Notes under the pieces: model-generated
What the model was told of the DNA's origin: nothing
What the model saw: only the letters and a program-made list of their open reading frames with translations
Database searches by the model: none
Position numbers and translations under genes: made by a program
From: Glandiceps talaboti
Lineage: Eukaryota; Hemichordata; Enteropneusta; Spengelidae
DNA length: 64,000 bases
Assembly (NCBI RefSeq): GCF_964340395.1
Contig: NC_135566.1
Location: 16,442,501-16,506,500 of the forward strand
Reading direction: 5' to 3'
Part shown: one piece after another, positions 1 to 12,400 of the stretch
How the letters are laid out: the number at the start of each line of letters is the position of its first letter
How positions within the stretch are numbered: the stretch's first letter is position 1

Positions 1-250
1 AGTTGATTAACCCTCTTTCTACCAGGGGGTGTGTTTGGACACAAAAAAAAACATAAGTTGAGAACACAGGATTAATACTGTTGTCAGAAGATTGAAAGTA
101 ATTTTCTGCCACCATGTTATCTGAACGATGTAAAAAAAAAAAGATGTAATGAAAGGATTATAGATGAAGTCAGTTGTGTTTTATTATACATTATTAATTC
201 CTTGAAGTATAAACATATCAGTTTGAATAACCCTTTTCTGTTTTTTCCAG
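1..250 (+). other. CENPJ intron, 3' end only
   Basis: AT-rich intron ending TTTTTTCCAG. No other feature seen. Confidence 0.85.
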
Positions 251-478
251 AATACAGAAGGCATATCTCCTGAAAATTCAGAGGCATCTCGGAAGCCGTT
301 CCTTCGGAAAGGGCAGGGAATTGCCAGGTTTGGCATGGCAAAGGAGCCTGCAGGGAAAGCTAAGATATCACCACAACAGGTTGATGAAAGTAAAGCGTCT
401 GGTAGCGTCAGAGAGAAATCACGGAATGAGAAAGTGATATCACCAAAGAAGAAAAAGTTGACCAGTACATCACCAAAA
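251..478 (+). CDS. CENPJ: CENPJ exon: tubulin-binding motif
   Basis: Phase 0-0, 76 codons. Acceptor TTTTTTCCAG ends at 250; donor GTAAGT begins at 479. Contains [12 protein letters not shown], with two Phe ten residues apart (codons 17 and 27 of the exon) around basic residues. This matches the part of the CPAP tubulin-binding region known to cap beta-tubulin. A Lys/Ser-rich tail with SPKKKK follows. It is the first exon visible, so the initiator Met is upstream of the window. Confidence 0.93.
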
Positions 479-3400
479 GTAAGTTTTCAGATCACTTTGT
501 GTTCAGAATTTGTTTGATATGACGTGTGATTCACTAGACTCAATTATCTGTGAATTTTATAGAAAATGTATCAATTAAGTAGTGAAATCTCTCTCCATCA
601 CAAAATCTCGCTCAATTACATAATTAGATATTATTCCTGAATTGTTCAGCCAAGAAAAATATGAATGACCTAAGGGGCCCTGGCACTATGAGTCACTAGA
701 CTAGTAGTGACAAGTCCTTAGGTCACAAGTATTTTCCAGCTGAATGAAGAAAAATATTGGGGAATAATGTAATTGTACCTCCTAAAGCATAATTTATGAA
801 AAATCAGGAAAAATAATGGCATATTTTGAGCACCACAGAACCAGTGATGTAGACATGGATTGTTGTGATGTAACACGTCCAGGGTATATAATCCATATTT
901 CCTGTTCAGAGACAATAACTTGGCTTGTGCATGGTGTATAAGTTGTGTGTCAAAATTGTGACTCGGCATCTTTGTGACTTACTGTCCTGTGGTAGATAGA
1001 TGAACCATGATGAATTTCTATCGGTAAATTATACAAATTCAGTTGTTCACCTTATTATCAACTGAATAATCAATATCAGTCAAACTGGTACTGTGTCGTC
1101 CGTCCAGTCAGGATATTGGCAAACAACTTTGTAATGCAGTCGTACAAAATTTTGCAGCCAAATTAGATTTCACTTTTTTTTCCCAAAATCATAATAACAG
1201 AAATGTGAAGGAAAAAAGAGAGGAAAACTCATACCATGATGCAAAAATTGTGTAGCCGCTTGAGTTTTGGCTTTTTAAATTTATTCAAACCAGTACAGAT
1301 CACAGCCACGTGACAAAAACTGTCAGACAGTCGCACAAAACTTTGCAGGCATGTGAGATTTCACTTTTTTAAATTTATTCAAAACCATTACAAATCATAG
1401 ACATGTGACAAAAACTGTCAGACAGTCACACAAAACTTTGCAGGCATGTGAGATTTCACTCTTTTAAATTTATTCAAAACCATTACAAATCACAGATGTG
1501 TAAAACAACAACGAAACGAGTCAATTTTGGCAGTCTAGTGATTGACATGTATGTCTACACAAAGCATACAAACATACAGTCATACTTTCACCTAGTTCAT
1601 TTGTATAAATACAGACTACAGTATTATCAATTTGTCAGTTACAGTCTGCTAACAGGAGGGTATGCAGTTCAATGAAGTATGACAAAAAAATACAGCACAC
1701 ATCTCAACTTATTATTGGTAGTCAAAAAGCAGTTGTTTCCTCGATATTTGTTTGCATACAAAGTGTTGAGTTTTTGTCTCAGCAATGCTTCACAATATGT
1801 CTACTTGAATACATTTTATCAAAGTAAACTTTCGTTCCAAATACAACAGTTTAGCAACGTAGATTCATTTGAAGTTATTTTTGTACATACATGCAGTAAA
1901 TTCCAGGCTCATTAAAAACAAATTAAATGGTTGTTGTCATCGGCGATGCCTTGTACGCTTCAAAACATGCTAGTAAAGGTGACCAGGTCTGCAAAACTGA
2001 CGTTGCGGATGCATTCAAATTAGTACCCATCCACCCATCCATCACTCTGTCACCTTTACTTGTATGTATGTTCCAGTGGCATGACTAGTATTATATTATG
2101 TACAGCTAGCTCACATATGACAGCGGCAATCAAGGTTTTGGTTTATTTAGATACATATGTACTAAAACTGTCGTTGCAACATGTAGACATAAGCTATTCA
2201 ATGGATATTGGTTTCATTACACCATGGTAGGGTAGCATTTGTGATGACTTTCACAATCTTGCAGTTTGCATTTTTAAGACATCCAGTTTTTACACTATCT
2301 TGATTACTTTACAGGGTGATAATATCCCTAACACTATCACTCACTTGTGTAATCTACTATATTGAACAATAACAGTTTTAGTTTTTGTCTATCGTAGTTA
2401 GCCGAAACCCCATTTGCCACTGTAGTATAGCTATCGCTCTAGTCTCAATATCTTCAATCAATTCTTTAACAGCCATATTTGCTGGACTACAGAACATAAC
2501 TACAACATCAGTGATTTTGTGCATTTTATTTTATAGATTCCAAGTTTGTTTCATCATGCAACAACAGACACAGTTTTTCCACACCATGATAAAATTGTTG
2601 TATGAATTAAAACATTTAAAATAAATACCCAATCCCTCGTCCATATGGCCACCTTAACTTTCCTGTTGTTTGGTGTCAATGAACAGGTCGCAAGAAAGAT
2701 AGCCAGCAAAGGCCAGTCAGACACCAATGATGTCTTCAAACACCCACAAGCTTTACAACTCCATCTAAAGCCACACGGTGGAAAGGCCAAGAATCCAGCT
2801 ATTACCATGACAAAGGAAACAACACAACCTTTCAATGATACCATGGAAATGTCATTTCAAAATAGAATGAAGGACTTAGAGAAAAAAGCTGAGGTAAGTG
2901 TTAGTTTAAATCGGTGCACAAACACTGGTGCCTCTAGCAGTACAGGTAATCTCTCCAGCAGTGCAAGTCACTTCTCTAGCCGTACAGGTAATCTCTAGCA
3001 GTACATGTCATCTCTTTAGCAGTACAGTTTATCTGTCTAGTAGTACAGATACTCTCTCTAACAGTACAAGTAATCTTTAGCAGTACAGATAATCTCTCTA
3101 GCAGTACAGGTAATCTCTCTAGCAGTACAGGGAATCTCTCTAGCAGTACAGGGAATCTCTCTAGCAGTACAGGTAATCTCTCTAGCAGTACAGGTAATCT
3201 CTCTAGCAGTACAGGGAATCTCTCTAGCAGTACAAGTAATCTCTCTAGCAGTACAAGTACTCTCTCTAGCAGTACAAATAATCTCTCTAGCAGTACAAGT
3301 AATCTCTCTAGCAGTACAAGTAATCTCTCTTTTCATTCCCTCTATTCATGGATGTAGTATTAGTACATCTATACTGTAGCACGACAAGTTTTCCCCTAAC

Positions 3401-6400
3401 AGTTCAAGTTACTGTATCATCTTTCAGTGTAAGTCACCACTGTATTCCTTCTAACACTACAAGTTATGTCCCCAGCAGTACAGGTGATCCTTTACATAAG
3501 AGTGGTATGATCCAACATTTTTTAAAAGTTTTGAATTGAATTAGGAATAAAATTTAGGTTTGAAAAACAGTTGTCTGATAGAGCTATAGAAAAAGTTGGT
3601 CCAGAACAAAAGAATGATTCCATGTAATCCTTCTGATACCACTGATACAATAGTGTAAACCTGGAAATTTTCCTAAAGATTTATTTTCACTTATTTCACT
3701 GGAAAGCAAACACCCAAAACTAAGCAGTGACTGAAATGCTGTCTTGTACATTATTAAACACAATGTACCAGTCTGGTAATTAGTAAAAATAAGTTGTGAC
3801 TAAAATGCCATCTTGTACATTGTACCAGTCTGGTAATAAGTAAAAATTTGTCTTTGAGAATTAGCTGAAGACTGTAAAATATCACAAAATTTTCTAGTAG
3901 TGAAAATATCTCAGTTTACAGTAATACTAATGTGAGAACCTGGGTTGAATTTTTCATTTTTGAAGGTAAAAGCTCTTTTAGTTGTAGAGTCACACAGTTG
4001 AAATAAAAGAACGCCTTGAGGCAGTCTGTAGAAAGTTGGTCAAATCTAATGTAAATATTCCATTGTATTGAGAATGAATGGAAGACAAGCATGCTAAAGC
4101 ATATCTAAACAGTTCTTTGAGAAAGACAACAGGTAAGGAGTAAAGCAGCCTGGCCAATGTCTAAACCCTTGGAATGTGAAAAACAATAGGTCATAGGACA
4201 AGACGGGTCACTGTCAATATGTCATCTACATAGACACAAGGAGACTGCAATCATTGTCAAAATAACTGTAGTGTAAGACATCCAGCAATGGAAATTACAG
4301 TTCAATTCAAAGACTGTCTAGAAACGTGCCCTGCAGCGAAATGTTTTCAGCACCAAATCTCTTCCAAACTTTTCACCAAGGTCCTTGTTATTGCTTTATA
4401 CAGCCAAGATGGGGCTGTTTCGAAATCACAATAGATTTCCCCCAAAAAATACTAGATCGTTATCGTAGTGCTATCGGTAAATTTGAAGACAGTATAGGTG
4501 TACATTTTAGGGTGAAAAAATGAAGCCAAAACAGTGATGGAAATATTTTGTGTTGGCTTTGGATTACAGTGGTGTTGACAATCAGATTTATCTTCCAATC
4601 TCAAGTTAATCTGTGCTGTACACAGAGTGTAAATTAAATGCTGAAAATAGAGCATCTCATTAACTAAGCTCACTAATTACTTCTTATTAGAGATAAAACA
4701 AACTGCTACTAGTGGTTTATTGTTCTCTGTGGTATAGGAACAGGTTTGTTGCATTGTTTTATGGTAAAAAAAACATTGTCTGGGGTTCTCTAATCCGTTA
4801 CTACATGGAATACAGTCAGACAATAAAATCTTCTTCTATCTGCTGTCTAATCATCCCTTAAAGGTGATTACATCTTTCTTGCTTGTACACCATTGTACTG
4901 TAGTGACACCCTTATTAAGCCCAAAACAGCAACTCTAGAGAGGGGGGGGGGGGGGTGTTTCTGTCCATCCATGTATAAGTTTCTGTCTGTCTATCCATTT
5001 CAGTCATAGTCATATCTGTGACATGAACAATCCAAATTCAGCTAGTTCACATTTTTTTTTGCAACCATGTCAAATATATCTATCTCCACATTTTTGGTTG
5101 CAATTTTTCTTTTGACGCAAGCTTTTTATCTTGACCTTTGTGATCATGATCAGATACCATGTTTGTCATTGAATAATTCACTATTTGCTCTATAATTCTG
5201 AAGTATTGCATATGAGATTCCACTCCATTATTGTGGGATGAAATATTGTGGCTATCACCCGTGTTCACACCCGTGAAGACGGGCCAGAAAAGATTGGATG
5301 TAATTTGGTCCAGATAACTGCTGTCTTTCTGACATACATGTATGTACTATGTGCTGTACAAGGTTAAGGTCACAGCGGCCATACAAAGTCAAGATCAGAG
5401 CTGACCCTGTTTAAAAAATTCTGGAAACAGAAATTTGTTCACATTTGACAAAAAAATTGACCACTCAAAAGTATCTATCTTTGCTTGAACCACCTGTTTT
5501 AAATGGTATGCCTGACAATGGCCAGTCACGTGCTTTTGTGGGGACATGTATAATGAACACCAGTGATGGACATGGTACAGGTTCCGTAATCCTGTTTCCT
5601 GGTAAAGAAAAGTACACCTGTATGATATAACCATGGTGTCAAAATGAACCTAGTAAATTACAAAATTAATTAAATTGTTAATTTCCAACTGTTTGTCCGT
5701 ATGTACATTACAATTTGATTTAATCTTAAGAAACAAAGCTCTGTTTGATTTTGTTATCTAGTTACATAGGATTTGTTATTAATATGAATTACCACTCATC
5801 ACTTATCTTGCCCAACTCATCACCTGTCTTGTCGTAAGACACAGTTAATTAATTCAGTACAGCATCTTTGTTTGATGTTTAATCTAGACATTGGTGTGAC
5901 CTTTGACATAGAAGGAATCAAGGTAGTTTCATTTCAAACAAGGTCAAGCAATAATACTGTATATATCTGTTAGGTTAATATCTAGCCTATGGACCTGGCT
6001 ATCTGACTTGACATACTGACTTGACAGTACAGCCCAGAGACTTGGCTAGCTGACTTGACATACTGACTTGAGAGTACAGCCCAGAGACTTGGCTAGCTGA
6101 CTTGACGTTGTAGCCCAGAGACTTGGCTATCTGACTTGATACTGGCTTGACAATATAGCCCAGAGACTTGGCTATCTGACTTGACACACTGGCTTGATAG
6201 TATAGCCCAGAGACTTGGCTATCTGACTTGACATACTGGCTTGATAGTATAGGCCAGGGACTTGGCTATCTGACTTGACATACTGGCTTGACAGTATAGC
6301 CCAGAGACTTGGCTATCTGACTTGACATACTGGCTTGACATTGTAGCCCAGAGACTTGGCTATCTCAGACTTGACATACTGGCTTGACAGTACAGCCCAG

Positions 6401-9400
6401 AGACTTGGCTAGCTGACTTGACATACTGGTTTGACAGTATAGTCCAGAGACTTGGCTATCTGACTTGACATACTGGCTTGACAGTACAGCCCAGAGACTT
6501 GGCTAGCTGACTTGACATACTGACTTGACAGTACAGCCCAGAGACTTGGCTAGCTGACTTGACATACTGGCTTGACAGTATAGCCCACAGACTTGGCTAT
6601 CTGACTTGACATACTGGCTTGACAATATAGCCCAGAGACTTGGCTATCTGACTTGACATACTGGCTTGACAGTATAGCCCAGAGACTTGGCTATCTGACT
6701 TGACATACTGGCTTGACAGTATAGCCCAGAGACTTGGCTATCTGACTTGACATACTGACTTGACAGTATAACCCAGAGACTTGGCTATCTGACTTGACAT
6801 ACTGGCTTGACAGTATAGCCCAGAGACTTGGCTATCTGACTTGACATACTGACTTGACAGTATAGCCCAGAGACTTGGCTATCTGACTTGACATACTGGC
6901 TTGACAGTATAGCCCACAGACTTGACTATCTGACTTGACATACTGACTTGACAGTATAGCCCAGAGACTTGGCTATCTGACTTGACATACTAGCTTGACA
7001 GTATAGCCCAGAGACTTGCCTATCTGACTTGACATACTGACTTGACAGTACAGCCCAGAGACTTGGCTATCAGACTTGGCATACTGGCTTGATAGTATAG
7101 CCTAGAGACCTGGCTATCTGACTTGACATACTGGTGAACAACATTGAAGTCAGACAGCCAAGTCTGTGGGCTAGATTAAGTTAGTCCTTCCACCAAGATG
7201 TATGAGACTGAAGATAGCGTATACATGTAGATGGTAGTAGGAGACATTCTAAACTTAGTGATGGTACAGTATGTATTCCATTACATCAACTGTTGTGGAG
7301 CATTGTTGTGGAGTAGTGGTCATTCACACACACCCCCCCCCCCCCCCTCTCACAATCCTCTCACCTATTCATACACATAAACTTCATAAACTTTTTAGTA
7401 ATGTGTATTATCTTATCTGTGGAGCTACAAGGATTACATAGGATTATTCTTTGTTTATTTAAAGGCCTGGGTTTCAATCCCAGGTTCTCACATTAGTGTT
7501 ATCTTATCAGTGGAGCCACAAAGATTACACAGGATCATTCTTTAGTTCTAGACCATAAATTTTTCTGTAGTTCTGTCAGACAATTATTTTTTATGCTTTA
7601 ATTTTAATTCTTGTCCAAATTTGGTTCCTTTACGTTCACGTAATGATTCATAGATCATGAAAGTATGACCAGGGAGAACACAGTAAGTGGTCGTGCAAAT
7701 ACTCCAAGTATGGCACACTTGCACTCACGTGTCATGTTGTTCTGTCATAGTGTTTTGTTTCATAACCTACCATAATTACTACTGAACACACGGTGCTAAA
7801 ATTATAAACCTATTTGCATCTATCTTCTTTGAAAAGCATGCCGAGGTGTAATAATTGTTATGGCCCGGATATTGGTTTCATGGACTGAAGTTGTACAGTG
7901 GAAGGGCGATGACTTTTGGGGTTCCGTAAGCCGTCCTACCAATGACTGCAAAATCCTTGTCCGTAAAGGTTTTACCATATACCCCATGTAATGGCACGGA
8001 AACAAAATTTGAATCACATAATCACATAAAAAATTAATAAAGCCAAATCACTGAGTGGATATCAATGAGCACGCCAATTGCCATATTTCGGCAAAGTGTG
8101 CTGGGGCGTGATACGGAAAATTATTGCCTAGGTTCAATGCACGTGCTCTCCATTGAATTGCATTGAAATCAATACTGGGTATATGATGAAATGTTGAAGA
8201 CTCAAGCTGTTTTTTGTGTTCATTGGCTGCTGAAAATAAACCGTTAGCACTGTTACTTTTACTTCACCCCTTTGTAGTCGAAACATAAATGTGCATCGTG
8301 AAATAAGAAAGCGCCATCGCAGAAAAATGCTAGAAGGGTCCTTTTCTTCTCATTCCAGGATGTGAATGAGTAATTGTCAGTTTGGGGTCACAAAGTATGA
8401 AGTCAAACATCCCCAGACTCTAATCTAAGTAAAAGACAGAATCTAAATGAATGAGAATCGTAAATGACCGTGTAGAGTTAGACATCCTGAGACTGGGAAT
8501 GAAAGAGAAAAGTAGATGCTGGCCCCATAGCTAGGTTTAAGCTGAACAGTTGCAATCCTAACCCAAAGCTAGAACATGCCAGGAATGTACAGCATGCTGT
8601 CGGTTCTAATTGTCAATGGTAAAGAAAGTCAACATAAGTGATTCTATGATTCAAGGTTATATAGCCTACAGCAGTTACAACGTAAAGGAACATGCTATAG
8701 TTTAACCTAAAAAGATGGGTTCACAGTTCCGCACGAGGGGTTCACCATCCCTCTGTTTCATGGGCCATCCCTTTGTTTGTGGGCCGCCCTTTTATATGTG
8801 TTGGACCACTCTTCTGTCTTTGCCACGATGAATTATGCTATTATCAAAGTTTGAAATTGTTGAACTGAAATAATTTCATTACACTTTTGTATTTCGCATT
8901 TGCTGAATGGATCATTGTTGAAAATAGGAATTTAATTGATTTTAAGCCTTTTTTGATATTAAAAAAAACAACATTTTTATCATTGTCAAATGTTACAATC
9001 TTGAAAATATGCTAATTACATGCAAATTGATATGTAAATGAAGCCACCCCTTCAGTTTTTCAAAATTGTTGAGAACCCTGGGGTTGTTTGTTTAGGTTGA
9101 GTACATAGTTTCTTGTACAGTAAATTACAGTATTATTGATAAATGTACAAGGGTTCATACGTACATGTACCTTGAAACTCCTGTAAAGTTTATTTGACTT
9201 CAGGTGTATGAACCCTGATGTAGAGATTCATTGCTTACGAGTAGTGTTGTGAAAGAATGACCCTGATAAGTGTTAGTCAGGAATAATGTGCTCTCTTTTG
9301 AAAGAAAGAAAGCATGTTTTGTTGTGGGTTAAAGTGATGAAAACTATGTTTTCTTGTTAGTCATCTGTGCCATGATGTCATTTTTATTTTTTTTACATGA

Positions 9401-12400
9401 TTTGACCCTTTTACTATATCACGTATTCATAGATTCATTCTGACTTTAGGCCTATCTGGCCTCTACTGTCAGTTCTGTGCTAACTTAGTCATGAGGTTCC
9501 TGTGTACCACAGTTTCTATATAGTGATGGTTCAGTTGTCTTCAAATGGAAATTCATCTGTGTTGGTAAATGATAGTATTCAATTTAACTGTTGTTCCAAA
9601 CTTGAAAATTTTACCTGAAATTTGCGACTGCACAGAAAATTTATATTCACAACACTACTTGTGTTGAAAAGTTCAGGTAAAATTTACAAGTTGTGTTTGG
9701 AACAAAAGTTAAATTGAATACTAAATTTCAATAGTGTTTTCCTTATAATCGTAATACAAAGGTTGCTTTTCCAACATTTTATCTCGACGACTTTCAAACA
9801 TCCGTACCGATGATGATGATTCCACATTGGCTGACAGTTTACCTGAAGTCTGTGTTGTCTAGTTGTACAGAAACTTTAGTCCATAAAATGTCAGGTGAAC
9901 AGCAAGGCCAGAAAGGAGGATTAACAGCATGGACAGAATTTTTTTGTTTATTCACCTGTTGCTTGGAATCCATGCTGTTTAGTTGCATGTAGAACACAAA
10001 CTTACTTGTGTCTAAAAGAATCATTGTGACTGATATTTCTATTTATGTTTTCAGCTTGAGAAGCAAGAACTTGAAGAGTTTGAAATCTTGGAAAAGGCTG
10101 CGGATAATACATCATTTTCTAGTAACGTTTCCGTGGTGACAAGGGTGCTGAATAGACAGGTAAGAATATGCATATCTTTATCATTTTATAAACAAATAAA
10201 TAAATAAATACAGAAGCTGTTATCATTGAAGGTGTGAAAGTTTTTGAAATTTGGTTAGAAGTGCGAAAATGAAGTTCAGCAATCGCATTGATGCCAGACC
10301 CCCTCCCCTTCTAAACAGACGAAGTTCGCTTATTGAGCTTGTGTGACTTTTTGTTCGATCGTCCCTAAAGAAAAGGGTTGTCCCTTTTGACTTACAAAAT
10401 GTAGTGTTTTATACTACCCATAGATACATGGTGGTGTTTAGCTCTATGAGTGGATAGCTGATATGCACAACTGTCATACCTTATGTTTACAAACTACAAC
10501 CTACTGCCATTGTTAGAGAAACGCAGTGTGCTGAAAAAAGATGAACGCCACTTCAAATTAAGTGTTTAATAATAATAATAATAATGATAGTATGTTACAA
10601 TGTTTTTGCTCCCTGCTCAAAAGCATAGGTTACTGAAAAAGACAGAAGGGGGGGGGGCACTTCTGACAAGAGTGTTTTGTAATACCCCTGTTTATAGAAG
10701 TGTGGATTACTGTACAAGGTGGGCTGCCACCCATACCAAGTGGTTATTAATACCCTGTGTACTTGTTAGTCTATCTAACATGGTCAAGTATCTGTAATTG
10801 AAATATGTATATGACATTAATATGTAGTCTGATATTGACAAAATAACATTGATGCTAAGGTCATGTGATGTGATGTGAGTTTTATGGCCAGTGCCAAGGA
10901 CAACATCTAAAAAAATCCATTGCTGGGAACACCTTCATAAAACGTGTTTGTATCATGGAAACCATTATACTATAGAAATGATTTGAAGTATGGTAACCTT
11001 TGACCCATGTTGCATGTCTACTTTGTAACTGTCTTATCTTCAGGTATGTACCTGGCAATGTACATACACCGGTTGCCTGGCAACTACATTGCTGGACTCC
11101 ATGCCACAGATTAATGGAGCCACGCTAAATTGACTACAAACTGACCACAGTTGTTTTTTTTCAAATTGAAGTTGCTGATGTTTTATTAATTTTACCATAG
11201 TTTAACAATCTGAAATTTAAGTTTTAAAAAATAATGAATACCCAGAAAGTGAAATATTTTTTAGTTAGCCTCTCTGTGTGGAAATGGTAATATTATAGAA
11301 CAGATGAAACTCTGTCTGGTACTACATATGACAGTGTCAACATAATACCAGGAGTGCTTGGTGACAATTCCTGGATAACTACACATACTGTATTATAACA
11401 ACTCTTTTTACTATTATAGTCTGTTGATAATTTTATAATTGTCAATTATTATCTCCTGATGATGTAAAAAAACAAACACTTAATCAGAACAAATCTGCCT
11501 GCCATAAACTCAGAATAGCTTATGAATTGTAAATGCAGTAACTTCTGATTGTTGTTGTTGTTGTTGTAAACACAAACATGTTTACTACAATTATCAGAAG
11601 AACCTCCAACTGTTGTAAACACAGGTTGTTGCATGTCCCCAGTGTGTCAGCTTGGAGTTTATGCTCTACGTTGAAAGATGTGAAGTCTCTTGAAATTGAT
11701 GCAAGTGTCTTCAAATGGACTCGGGTATCTTGTCATAAGCACAAGTGTTTTGAAATGGAAGCACAAGTCTTGAAATGGAAGCACATGTCTTGAAACTGAC
11801 GCAAGTGTCTTGAAATTGACATGGTTCTAGGCTTTCAATACATGTTAAAATCTCTCACTTGTTGTCATATATGGAGATGTATTCTTGTGCAGTTCATTTT
11901 TTTATACACAATTCCTTCCCCTTATGGTCTGAGACTTAATAGCTTGAATAGAAAGGCTAGACATCCAAGTCTTGCAACTTCTAATTTTATTATAATATGA
12001 TGTGTTGAGCTACTACTACCTCCCTCAGCTGGTGGATAAAGCTCTCCCTCACTGGTGGCTAAAACCAGGGCTTGAAATTAATTTTTTTTCCTTGGTAGCC
12101 CAAGGATGGTGACCAATAGTCTCATATTCCTGAACTGAAAACAGAATTCCTCGATTGGAAATACATGCAAAAATAATGTCCGTAAATCTTCCATCCTTGA
12201 AACCATGCATAATCAGTGGTAGCCTGAGTGGGCTACCAGCTACAAATTGTGGTAGCCCCATGACAAGAATTGGTAGTCTGTGGACACAGGACTACTGTTA
12301 ATTTCAAGCCCTGGTAAAACACATTAAATGATAATGTGAAAGTCATCACTTTCTTTACATGTAACAAGATATGAAACACAAGAAGTGAAAAATAACACCA

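Noticed and set aside
2645-2686. Extension of the CENPJ exon upstream to an ATG at 2645
   Set aside because: The reading frame is open, but this stretch is intronic: it holds the MITE end and the acceptor. The preceding exon joins in phase at 2687.
3060-7135. CRISPR-like appearance of regular repeats
   Set aside because: The arrays are head-to-tail minisatellites without unique spacers, in an intron of an animal gene.
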